A stretch of DNA of 27,689 nt, taken from a virus. Shown here in pieces: positions 1 to 7,457 of this stretch (positions within the stretch are counted from its first letter, which is position 1; every line of letters starts with the position of its first letter). The notes below the pieces were generated by a model. That model was not told the DNA's origin. It saw only the letters and a program-made list of their open reading frames with translations, and made no database searches. The stretch is from positions 1 through 27,689 of IMG/VR virus record IMGVR_UViG_3300049811_000146. One strand, given 5' to 3'. The position numbers were made by a program, and so were the translations under genes.

Positions 1-185
1 TCTTTTTCTACTTTTTCTGGAATTTTTTCAAAGTCAGTATCTTTAGAAAACTCATTTGCCCACTTTTTCCATTTCTTTCTTTCTTTTTTGGGTAATGATT
101 TATCTGAAGATTTCGCATAAAAAAACTTTTGTTGTTTTTTTGATACAAATTTTTCTTCAATAACTTGTTTTATGAACTTATTCAT
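1..185 (-). CDS. Partial small basic protein (5' part only)
   Basis: This reading frame starts at the ATG complementary to 183-185 and runs open off the left edge, so only the first 61 residues are visible. They are very lysine-rich and begin MNKFIKQVIEEKFVSKKQQK. The KKQQKFF segment near residue 17 resembles a short motif seen in many small phage proteins of unknown role; I cannot assign a function. The start is supported by a TATTTAT element on its coding strand (204-210), 18 nt upstream. It is divergent from the gene at 241. It could be a small virion or core-type protein, but that is only inference. Confidence 0.6.
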   Translation of the reverse strand, partial: MNKFIKQVIEEKFVSKKQQKFFYAKSSDKSLPKKERKKWKKWANEFSKDTDFEKIPEKVEK

Positions 186-203
186 CAATTTCCGTTTATT
201 ATA

Positions 204-210
204 ATAAATA
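204..210 (-). promoter_or_regulatory. Putative TATTTAT promoter element, leftward
   Basis: GATATTTAT reads leftward from 212 to 204, 18 nt before the gene starting at 185. With 226-234 it makes a perfect 9-bp inverted repeat spaced by 13 nt, so the two divergent genes have mirror-image elements. Confidence 0.45.
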
Positions 211-227
211 TCAAATCTTTTGAAAGA

Positions 228-234
228 TATTTAT
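228..234 (+). promoter_or_regulatory. Putative TATTTAT promoter element, rightward
   Basis: GATATTTAT (226-234) ends 6 nt before the ATG at 241. If it is a -10-like element, the message would be leaderless or nearly so. Confidence 0.45.
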
Positions 235-240
235 GACTAA

Positions 241-1344
241 ATGAGTAGTCAAAATATTTTAAAATATTACGGATTGGGAGTTGATTTAATTTTGGATACT
301 TCGGAATTATATGATTATGAAATAGCGGAGTTTGGTTCTGATTACAATTCGAATGTTTTAGATTTTAATAATGAGTTATCTTTTTCAAGCTTAACAATCA
401 ATTCAAGTTGTTTTTCAACCCCAATAAATGACATAAAACCTATAATTACCCCCATAAATCAACAATTTACGGGGGATACTTGCAATTTTTTGGTTAGAAG
501 AAGAACTGAGAATGGGTGGACGCTCGATTTTATTTTTAATAGGGAAGATTTGTCTTGGACAAGTGGAAACACTTTTTATTACTGGGGAATTAGTGGGGAA
601 ACCGATCCTAAAAATTACTTAGATAATAATTTATCATTTTCTTTTACGTCAGATGGCAGAATAAAATGGGTTTCATACCACTATTCGGGATATTGTCACA
701 CATCTTCGGGGTACACAGAAACATCATATATTTCATCAGGGTATACACCATTGTTTTGTTTAGATGGTGTGAGTGATGATTTCAATATTACCATAACCTT
801 TAAAAGGTACATGGAATATTTGGATTGTGATATTGAAAATGAAGGTGGATGGAATGATTTAGTTACTGGTTGGACAGTAAATAATGTCATGGATGTTATA
901 ACCGGATCTACCGAAGATTTTGACATTATTGAGGTTTTAAACAACAATTGGAATTCAGAAAGAAAAAAAAGATTAGGAGTTTTAAAAATATATCTCAATG
1001 GTAGATTAATATATCGATATGATAATTTTGAGGAAATTATTCCATCAAAAAGGGAATCTCTAAATGAGATGGTACAGGTTTGGGGAGGGGGTACTTTAGG
1101 AATTGAAAATTTACATACAGGAACCACAGAATTTAACCTGAAAAGATTTAAATATTTTGAAGAACCATTAACTTATCCTGAAATAAGACATCATTATTTG
1201 GTGTCAACTAAACCACATTATTCTATTATGGAGTGCGGTGCTCCTTGTGTTGATAGTCCTTTTACGACAGGAGATAATACCGTTTTATCGGAAGATGGTG
1301 ATTATCTAATCACAGAAGATTATTACCTAATAAACATGGAATGA
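241..1344 (+). CDS. Virion surface protein with lectin-like (LamG/concanavalin-type) fold, putative
   Basis: A 367-aa protein without signal peptide or membrane segment, rich in Asn, Tyr, Ser and Gly as phage fibre or decoration proteins are. Near residues 245-310 the pattern GVLKIYLNGRLIYRYDNFEE, then a Gly-rich WGGGTLG segment and an FNLKRFKYFEEPL strand, matches the end of LamG/concanavalin-like beta-sandwich domains as I know them. Six or so Cys and many Tyr are scattered. The C-terminus has a short acidic repeat (DGDYLITEDYYLI). It begins a rightward run of three virion-type genes (241, 1358, 2777). The ATG follows a TATTTAT element by 6 nt. The lectin fold and a glycan-binding role are inference; no catalytic motif was seen. 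Confidence 0.55.
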   Translation: MSSQNILKYYGLGVDLILDTSELYDYEIAEFGSDYNSNVLDFNNELSFSSLTINSSCFSTPINDIKPIITPINQQFTGDTCNFLVRRRTENGWTLDFIFNREDLSWTSGNTFYYWGISGETDPKNYLDNNLSFSFTSDGRIKWVSYHYSGYCHTSSGYTETSYISSGYTPLFCLDGVSDDFNITITFKRYMEYLDCDIENEGGWNDLVTGWTVNNVMDVITGSTEDFDIIEVLNNNWNSERKKRLGVLKIYLNGRLIYRYDNFEEIIPSKRESLNEMVQVWGGGTLGIENLHTGTTEFNLKRFKYFEEPLTYPEIRHHYLVSTKPHYSIMECGAPCVDSPFTTGDNTVLSEDGDYLITEDYYLINME

Positions 1345-1345
1345 A

Positions 1346-1352
1346 TATTTAT
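1346..1352 (+). promoter_or_regulatory. Putative TATTTAT promoter element
   Basis: ATATTTAT begins one base after the stop codon of the upstream gene (1342-1344) and ends 5 nt before the ATG at 1358. Confidence 0.4.
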
Positions 1353-1357
1353 TTAAA

Positions 1358-2767
1358 ATGGCAAATAAGAAAATATCACAATTAGATGAAATAACAAATC
1401 CGAACTTAACCGGATTGACGACCGTTATCTATCCAAATCAAAAAACATATAAAATAACGTTATCCAATTTAAAACAAACTATAGTTAATAGTGGGTCTTT
1501 AAACATAACCGGATCTGTTAGTGTAACGGGAAACTTCTTTGGAAATCTAAGTGGTACATCTCAATTTTCAGAATTTTCTTCGGATGGTGTTGGTGGTACA
1601 AATTACCTTTTTGTGAGAGGACTTGGTTCTCCTTCACAAAACGCAAATGAATTATCGTCATCATATTCCGAAGCAAAATCATTAAATCCAAATTCTTTAG
1701 CAAAAAGTGACGATAATAGGGTAATAATTGTAATTGCGCCAGGTAATTATGGGTTTTCAAGTGATTTTTTTGTTGACACCAATTATATCGATTTAATTTC
1801 ATTAACAGGTGAAAGAGATGTGGTATTTAGTGGTGCAGGTACAATAAATGTTAGTGCGAATAATTCACAAATAAAGGGGATTGATACGTTAAGTAAACCA
1901 TTTATTGTTGGTAACAATCTCAATCAATTAGTTGTCGAAAATTGTAAGGGTGGCGATTATAGTTTTGGTCATTCTGGTGTTTCTCCGTATGAAGATATAA
2001 GTGGTACTTATATTGATTGTGAGGGGGGAGTTCTTAGTTTTGGTAACATAGCGTCTGGTACATTTATAAGGTGTATCGCAGGTAATTTTTCGTTTGGTGT
2101 ATCGAATAATGGTGGTGTGGCTTCAGGATATTTTGAAAATTGTGTTGCGGGTGACAATAGTTTTGGGTCTTCTCTTGCCATTGATGATGAATACGGTGTT
2201 GCATCTGGTATATTTAAAAATTGTGTTGCAGGAGCAAGAAGTTTTGGTTATGGATGGAATAACCCACAAGACACAATAGCTAGTGGGATTTTTGATGGAT
2301 GTGTTGCTGATGAAATGAGTTTTGGTCGAGGGTTTAACGATATTGGGTATTTTACGGGTAAAATCTATTATAGTAGGTTAACTTCAGGTTCTTTTAAATT
2401 ACCAGAAAGTTCTGAAGGCAAAATACTACTTTCAATTGATGGAGATCATAATGTTGTTAATGTAACAACTCCAGGTCCAACAAGAACACCCACACCAACC
2501 CCAACACCTACACCAACTCCTACACCCACACCATTACCGTGTATTGGTTATTTTGTGACCAACTATTATACGGGACAAACAATAAGTGTTGATTTTAATG
2601 ATTGTGGAGGATCTCCTCAAACTCCTATTGAGGTTTTACCAGGACAAATGCAAACATTCAATTGTGTTCAGATGGATAGTTTAAGTTATAATGGTGATGT
2701 GTGTGCATCGGGACAAACATCGGAATGTGTATATATTGAAGTTGGAAATTGTATAGGGGGAGAATAA
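1358..2767 (+). CDS. Repeat-containing virion fibre/head-fibre protein with Thr-Pro stalk and Cys-rich tip
   Basis: A 469-aa protein in three visible parts. Residues 1-75 (MANKKISQLDEIT...) look like an N-terminal virion attachment segment of fibre proteins. Residues about 195-325 carry six SFG motifs (202, 227, 245, 268, 295, 321), most preceded by ASGxFxNCVAG; the 18-27-residue spacing suggests turns of a right-handed beta-helix or similar solenoid. Residues 377-392 are eight Thr-Pro pairs, a rigid linker, followed by a roughly 75-aa Cys-rich tail domain with about seven Cys. The Thr and Pro codons vary, so the tract is kept at the protein level, not as a pure DNA repeat. It sits between two other virion-type genes. 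Role in surface binding is inferred; no hydrolase motif was recognised. Confidence 0.6.
   Translation: MANKKISQLDEITNPNLTGLTTVIYPNQKTYKITLSNLKQTIVNSGSLNITGSVSVTGNFFGNLSGTSQFSEFSSDGVGGTNYLFVRGLGSPSQNANELSSSYSEAKSLNPNSLAKSDDNRVIIVIAPGNYGFSSDFFVDTNYIDLISLTGERDVVFSGAGTINVSANNSQIKGIDTLSKPFIVGNNLNQLVVENCKGGDYSFGHSGVSPYEDISGTYIDCEGGVLSFGNIASGTFIRCIAGNFSFGVSNNGGVASGYFENCVAGDNSFGSSLAIDDEYGVASGIFKNCVAGARSFGYGWNNPQDTIASGIFDGCVADEMSFGRGFNDIGYFTGKIYYSRLTSGSFKLPESSEGKILLSIDGDHNVVNVTTPGPTRTPTPTPTPTPTPTPTPLPCIGYFVTNYYTGQTISVDFNDCGGSPQTPIEVLPGQMQTFNCVQMDSLSYNGDVCASGQTSECVYIEVGNCIGGE
2486..2533 (+). repeat. Thr-Pro codon repeat (8 x 6 nt)
   Basis: Eight consecutive ACN-CCN pairs within the gene at 1358, with mixed synonymous codons. 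Slippage could change its length, but the mixed codons make this less likely than for a perfect repeat. Confidence 0.85.
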
Positions 2768-2776
2768 TTATATAAT

Positions 2777-3145
2777 ATGGAATTTTTTATAAGACAGGGA
2801 TCGTCATCACCGATTTTAAAAATGAGAATGGTAGATGATGCAAAAAACGATAAATCGTCATTTAATGATTTGTTGGAGAATTCTAACATAACATTTGAAA
2901 TGTTTGATACAAAAACAAATCAATACTACATTTTAAATGGCACATGCAATGTTACCAACAGAATAAAAAAATATTCTAATGTTAGTGATGAGTATTATAT
3001 CGTTTATCAATTTACCGAAGATCAAACATCTCAAGTTGGTAGGTATGAAGGAAAAATCAATATCGAATTTTTGGATATTAGTGGAAACACAACAAATAAA
3101 TTAATACTCCCAATTCGTGAAAAGTTATTCATCAATGTAATTTGA
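2777..3145 (+). CDS. Small virion-type protein, unknown function
   Basis: A 122-aa protein beginning MEFFIRQGSSSPILKMRMVD and ending in IREKLFINVI. Alternating polar/hydrophobic strands (YYIVYQFTEDQ, GRYEGKINIEFLD) suggest an all-beta fold. From memory, proteins of this type recur next to fibre-like genes in phages of Bacteroidetes, which fits its place just after the fibre-type gene at 1358; the gap is 9 nt, so they are probably co-transcribed. No TATTTAT element precedes it. No enzymatic motif, signal peptide or membrane segment is visible. An upper-baseplate or fibre-associated role is possible but unproven. Confidence 0.6.
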   Translation: MEFFIRQGSSSPILKMRMVDDAKNDKSSFNDLLENSNITFEMFDTKTNQYYILNGTCNVTNRIKKYSNVSDEYYIVYQFTEDQTSQVGRYEGKINIEFLDISGNTTNKLILPIREKLFINVI

Positions 3146-3150
3146 TATTA

Positions 3151-3164
3151 AACGAATTTTCGTT
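3151..3164 (+). terminator. Weak hairpin after the virion gene run, possible terminator
   Basis: AACGA (3151-3155) pairs with TCGTT (3160-3164) around a 4-nt loop, followed by a T-rich but interrupted tail. It lies 5 nt after the stop at 3145. The stem is short, so termination is uncertain. Confidence 0.25.
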
Positions 3165-3187
3165 ATTATTTGATTAATTAAGACTAA

Positions 3188-3202
3188 TTGCGTTTATCGC
3201 AA
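3188..3202 (+). promoter_or_regulatory. Hairpin in the DNA polymerase leader, possible operator
   Basis: TTGCG (3188-3192) pairs with CGCAA (3198-3202) around a TTTAT loop, ending 30 nt before the polymerase start. T4 gp43 represses its own translation by binding an RNA hairpin at its start; this hairpin is a candidate for something similar, but it is farther upstream and may be chance. Confidence 0.25.
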
Positions 3203-3232
3203 GATAATGTGTCAAACTAAAATAATTGAATA

Positions 3233-6079
3233 ATGAAGGAAATCATATCTCAAGAAGTTATTGAGGATTTTTTACATGGATCAGACCCAGAAAAGTATAT
3301 TGTTGGGGTAGAGTACGACTACAAATCAAATAAAATTTTTAAGATTATACAAGACCCTGAAAAGGGTAAAATCACTAAGTCCGATGATTTGGTGCCGTTT
3401 TTATGGGTTTCCGACTTGACTGGTTTAGGATTTTACAATAATTCCAAAACATTACAAAAAAGAAAAATGAATGAACATGGTATTCTAATTGAAAAATTAG
3501 AAACTCATGGTAATTCAAGGTTAGAAAATGGCATGACTTATTTGGTAAAAAGTATAAAGAGTTATGTCGATTTAATTAACTTTTTTAAACAGGGAGGTAT
3601 CGACCCTTGGGGGGATAAATACAAACAATATTTCACGATACTGTCTCCCGTGGAACAATACCTTATTCAAAAGAAAAAAAGGTTATTTAAGGGTTTAGAA
3701 GACTATTCTGAAGTTCATCGTTTTGTATTTGACATCGAAACGACGGGTTTAGATCCTGAAAAAGATCAGATAATATTGATTGGTGTAAAAGATAATAAGG
3801 GTTTACATAAAACAATACCTGCCTTTGGTGAGAACGGTGAAAAAAAGTGTATTGAAGAGTTTTTTAGAATTATAAAAGAAGTTAAACCAACGATAATTGG
3901 TGGGTATAATTCCGCATCATTCGACTTTCCTTTTATACTAAAGAGAGCAGAAATGTTAAAATTGGATATAAAAGAAGTCACCAGAATTTTTACAAATGAT
4001 GGAATAAAACAAAAAGAAGGGGTTTTAAAATTAGCAAACGAAATAGAACCGTACACCCAACACATACTATGGGGATTTAATATTGTTGATATTTCTCATT
4101 CAGTTAGAAGAGCTCAGGCTATAAATTCAGAAATTAAATCTTGGGGATTAAAATACATAACCAAATATCTAGAAAAGGAAAAACCAAATCGTGTATATGT
4201 GGATGGGGCGTTTATTTCTAAGACATATTTGGAAAATGAAAGCTATTATGTTAATCCAAAAACGGGTAAATATAAAAAAATTGGTGATCCGGGAACAGAA
4301 AACTTATTGGAGAAATATCCAAATAAATATGAAATATGGACCGGTCATAGAATAGTGGAACAATATCTTGATGATGACTTGTATGAAACGATGATTGTTG
4401 ACGATAGTTTTAGTCAATCAACTTTCCTTCTATCTAAATTAGTACCGACAACATATGAACGTATCTCAACTATGGGTACAGCAACATTATGGAAAATAAT
4501 AATGTTGGCTTGGTCATATGAACACAATCTTGCAATTCCTGAAAAAGATGAGAGAAGAGCTATTACTGGTGGGTTATCCAGATTGTTAAATGTTGGATAT
4601 TCAAAAAATGTGGTAAAATTTGACTACGCATCTCTTTATCCTTCTATACAGTTGGTGTATGATGTATTTCCCGATTGCGATGTAATGGGTGTACAAAAGT
4701 CGATGTTAAAATATTTCAGAAACATTCGTATTCAATACAAAAGATTAACAACGGAATTAAAAGATAAGGATCCGTTAATGTCGGAAATGTATGACAGAAA
4801 ACAATTACCGATTAAAATTTTTATTAACGCATATTTTGGTTCTTTATCCGCCCCGCAAGTATTTCCTTGGGGAGATATGAACATGGGGGAAATGATTACT
4901 TGTACAGGAAGACAGTTTTTAAGAATGATGATTATGTTCTTTACGAAAAAAGGATACAAACCAATCGTAATGGATACCGATGGTATTAATTTAGAAACTC
5001 CGTCAGAAGTTGAAACTCATAGATATATTGGTAAAGGATTAAATGAATTAGTAATAAAGGATAAAGAATATGTTGGGATTGAAGCTGATGTTGCTGAATT
5101 CAACGACATTTTCATGAGAAATGAAATGGGTTTAGATATTGACTATATTGCCCCATCCTCAATTAATGTTTCGAGAAAAAATTATATCATCAAAACCATA
5201 AAGAAAGGAAAGGAAAAGATAAAACTGACAGGGAACACGATAAAGTCAAAAAAAATCCAGCAATATATCGTAGATTTTTTAGATGAGGGATTAAAGCATT
5301 TGTTAAACGGAGATGGTTTATCTTTTATTGAACTATATTATTCTAATATAGATAAAATATATAATAAACAAATGCCCTTATCCAAAATAGCAAACAAAGC
5401 CAGGGTAAAACAAAGTGTTGAGGACTATAAAAAGTATATTCTGAAGACAAATAAAGCAGGATCATTAATGTCGAGACAAGCACATATGGAACTTGTTATT
5501 AAAAATAACTATCCCGCAACTTTAGGAGAAACAATTTATTATGTGAATAATGGTGTTAAAAAATCACATGGAGACGTTCAAAAAAACAATAAAACAAATG
5601 AGATTGATATCAACTGTTATATGATAACGGAAAAAGATATCCAAAATTATCCCGATAGGACTGGTGATTATAATGTGTTGAGGTATATTGCAAACTTCAA
5701 TAAAAGAATTGAACCTCTTTTATGTGTCTTTAAACCTGAAATTAGGAATGATATCTTAATCGAAGATCCGAGTAAAAGACAGTACTTTACAAAACTTCAA
5801 TGTGAATTAGTGAGTGGGTATCCCTTAAAAGAAGACGGACAAGATAAATTGGAAGATGTGATGACATTATCAGATAGTGAAGTTCTTTTTTGGAATAGGG
5901 TTAAAAAAGACCCGTTTTATATGTATGTAGATGATAGTATAAATGTTGTAGATCAATATTGGGTAGACCACAATAGAAAGGTGGTTTCTCTACAATCTGA
6001 AAGTGTTAAAAGCAATGAGGATGAAGAAATTATTGAAACCAACGGAAACGACTACGCATATCACGCAGTTCACGTTTAA
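3233..6079 (+). CDS. 43: Family B DNA polymerase, T4 gp43-type
   Basis: This 948-aa protein is the replicative DNA polymerase with 3'-5' proofreading (T4 gp43: 898 aa). Proofreading motifs: Exo I FDIETTG at 166-172 and Exo II NxxxFD at 226-231. Polymerase motifs: A, D464 with SLYPS at 467-471; B, KIFINAYFG at 528-536 (Kx3NxxxG); C, DTDG at 581-584. Motif C is unusual: most family B enzymes have DTDS after a Tyr-Gly, whereas here it is VMDTDGI. The catalytic aspartates (464, 581, 583) are present. No intein or frame break interrupts the gene. It lies between virion genes, with no TATTTAT element upstream, which fits a different, probably earlier, expression class. The 3' end faces the neck-type gene with an 11-nt gap. 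Confidence 0.93.
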   Translation: MKEIISQEVIEDFLHGSDPEKYIVGVEYDYKSNKIFKIIQDPEKGKITKSDDLVPFLWVSDLTGLGFYNNSKTLQKRKMNEHGILIEKLETHGNSRLENGMTYLVKSIKSYVDLINFFKQGGIDPWGDKYKQYFTILSPVEQYLIQKKKRLFKGLEDYSEVHRFVFDIETTGLDPEKDQIILIGVKDNKGLHKTIPAFGENGEKKCIEEFFRIIKEVKPTIIGGYNSASFDFPFILKRAEMLKLDIKEVTRIFTNDGIKQKEGVLKLANEIEPYTQHILWGFNIVDISHSVRRAQAINSEIKSWGLKYITKYLEKEKPNRVYVDGAFISKTYLENESYYVNPKTGKYKKIGDPGTENLLEKYPNKYEIWTGHRIVEQYLDDDLYETMIVDDSFSQSTFLLSKLVPTTYERISTMGTATLWKIIMLAWSYEHNLAIPEKDERRAITGGLSRLLNVGYSKNVVKFDYASLYPSIQLVYDVFPDCDVMGVQKSMLKYFRNIRIQYKRLTTELKDKDPLMSEMYDRKQLPIKIFINAYFGSLSAPQVFPWGDMNMGEMITCTGRQFLRMMIMFFTKKGYKPIVMDTDGINLETPSEVETHRYIGKGLNELVIKDKEYVGIEADVAEFNDIFMRNEMGLDIDYIAPSSINVSRKNYIIKTIKKGKEKIKLTGNTIKSKKIQQYIVDFLDEGLKHLLNGDGLSFIELYYSNIDKIYNKQMPLSKIANKARVKQSVEDYKKYILKTNKAGSLMSRQAHMELVIKNNYPATLGETIYYVNNGVKKSHGDVQKNNKTNEIDINCYMITEKDIQNYPDRTGDYNVLRYIANFNKRIEPLLCVFKPEIRNDILIEDPSKRQYFTKLQCELVSGYPLKEDGQDKLEDVMTLSDSEVLFWNRVKKDPFYMYVDDSINVVDQYWVDHNRKVVSLQSESVKSNEDEEIIETNGNDYAYHAVHV

Positions 6080-6090
6080 TCCATGATTTC

Positions 6091-7212
6091 TTAAATCGCA
6101 TTGAATGGGTTGGTAAATGGTCTAAACTTTAAAGACTTATTTAAGTTTTCTGCTTCCAGTGCTTTTCTTTCCAAAAGTTTTTCTGGTCTCATTCTTTCTA
6201 ACCTTTGCATTAGTTCTTCAATTAATTTCAATCTTTCGTCTTTTGCTTCGGTTAATAAAGTACTATAATCTAATTTTATATTACTTTCGGGTACTTGTAA
6301 GTCTCCAGAAAATTTACCCCAAACTCTCGCTAAAGCTTCTTTTGCGTATGATATAAAATATTTTCTTACCCATGTTTGAGCGGGTTTATTTAAATCATCC
6401 CATTTCATTTCCTCAACGGTAACATCAGAAGGTAATTTAATTATGTCTTTATTTTTTGCCAAACAATCGTCTCTATCACCGTCCGTTGTGTCATAATACC
6501 AATACCAAACTTTGTAATTATTGTTTTTAATTGAGCCGAAATCAAATCTACCTCCCGGTACATTGTATAAATGAACAATTTTAGTTCCGTCAGGACCGGC
6601 AGTAATTCTATATGTTAATTCACCACCGATTAATCTGTTTTTCAAATTTCTATCCTGCATCCTAAGTAAAAGATCAAATGCCGGTAATAAAAAATAAGAT
6701 CCAGCAGCTCCCATTTGTGCAAAACCACCAACACCACCAAATCCAACACCACCAAGACCCCCAAAACCACCTAAAAATGGGTCAACAATTGAATCTGTGA
6801 GTTCAGCTCTGGTAAACCATAAAAGTTCATTTATTTCCCTATTAGGGGGTATCACGTATGTTTGTGTGTTTGCACTTAACGTTATAAAATCTTTTTTTAA
6901 CACCCAAGGTCCGCCAGCCTGTAAACCAACAATTTTTGAATAAGCATATGCATATTGTGTTTCGTAATCCAAACTTCTTGTTGTAAATGCCCTGGTTAAT
7001 GATAATGTATCAATATCTACGTTTACTAAAGATGCCCATTGAGATTCGATTAACCAATCATAAACGTATTGTTCATAATCCGATATCGCTAATTGTAAAA
7101 AAGAATCTAGCTGTTCCTCAGCCAATTCAACCCCTCTGATTGGCATACCCAGTAGATGTAAAACTTGGGTATATAATTTATCTCTTTCTTCTTGTGTTAT
7201 AATAGTAGACAT
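6091..7212 (-). CDS. Neck / head-tail connector protein, T4 gp13-like (putative)
   Basis: A 373-aa protein on the minus strand. The N-terminal half (LLGMPIRGVELAEEQLDSFL, then a DYEQYVYDWLIESQW helix) and the QTYVIPPNREINELLWFTRA segment match, from memory, neck-type proteins of T4-like phages; T4 gp13 is 309 aa. Residues about 147-166 are a Gly-rich loop (GGFGGLGGVGFGGVGGF) that looks like an insertion. The C-terminal 50 residues are a charged helix (LIEELMQRLERMRPEKLLER). It has its own TATTTAT element 6 nt upstream and shares only a short gap with the divergent gene at 7242. Its strand is opposite to the other head-tail genes, suggesting an inversion or separate transcription. Sure it is a real gene; moderately sure of the neck role. 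Confidence 0.6.
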   Translation of the reverse strand: MSTIITQEERDKLYTQVLHLLGMPIRGVELAEEQLDSFLQLAISDYEQYVYDWLIESQWASLVNVDIDTLSLTRAFTTRSLDYETQYAYAYSKIVGLQAGGPWVLKKDFITLSANTQTYVIPPNREINELLWFTRAELTDSIVDPFLGGFGGLGGVGFGGVGGFAQMGAAGSYFLLPAFDLLLRMQDRNLKNRLIGGELTYRITAGPDGTKIVHLYNVPGGRFDFGSIKNNNYKVWYWYYDTTDGDRDDCLAKNKDIIKLPSDVTVEEMKWDDLNKPAQTWVRKYFISYAKEALARVWGKFSGDLQVPESNIKLDYSTLLTEAKDERLKLIEELMQRLERMRPEKLLERKALEAENLNKSLKFRPFTNPFNAI

Positions 7213-7218
7213 AATACA

Positions 7219-7225
7219 ATAAATA
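7219..7225 (-). promoter_or_regulatory. Putative TATTTAT promoter element, leftward
   Basis: CTATTTAT reads leftward from 7226 to 7219 and ends 6 nt before the start codon of the neck-type gene (7212). Confidence 0.4.
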
Positions 7226-7241
7226 GTTTATCATTTGAATA

Positions 7242-7457
7242 ATGACGATAACAAGTAAATTACAGGAGATTTTAGAATTCTGTTATAGACATAAAATAAA
7301 GTTCGATTTGGTCAACGAAGGGGATGTTAATGAGTTCGATATTTTAGATGAAAACAACGAACTATCCGTACACATTAAAATAAAGAAAAAAGCGGATAAA
7401 GATCTTGATGAGTTTTTAAACAAAAACTTTAAAAAGTTAAAGAATAGATTTAATTAA
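7242..7457 (+). CDS. Small hypothetical protein (71 aa)
   Basis: A short acidic/lysine-rich protein starting MTITSKLQEILEFCYRHKIK, with a central strand-rich part (VNEFDILDENNELSVHIKIK) and a charged C-terminal helix. I do not recognise the family. It is divergent from the neck-type gene (29-nt gap) and its 3' end overlaps the 3' end of the helicase gene by 21 nt. Codon use resembles its neighbours, and the protein has a plausible fold, so I regard it as real, though its small size leaves some doubt. No TATTTAT element precedes it. Confidence 0.55.
   Translation: MTITSKLQEILEFCYRHKIKFDLVNEGDVNEFDILDENNELSVHIKIKKKADKDLDEFLNKNFKKLKNRFN

Noticed and set aside
696-1127. 143-aa minus-strand frame inside the lectin-like gene
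   Set aside because: Shadow of the plus-strand gene at 241; the sequence has no recognisable fold and the sense protein is convincing.
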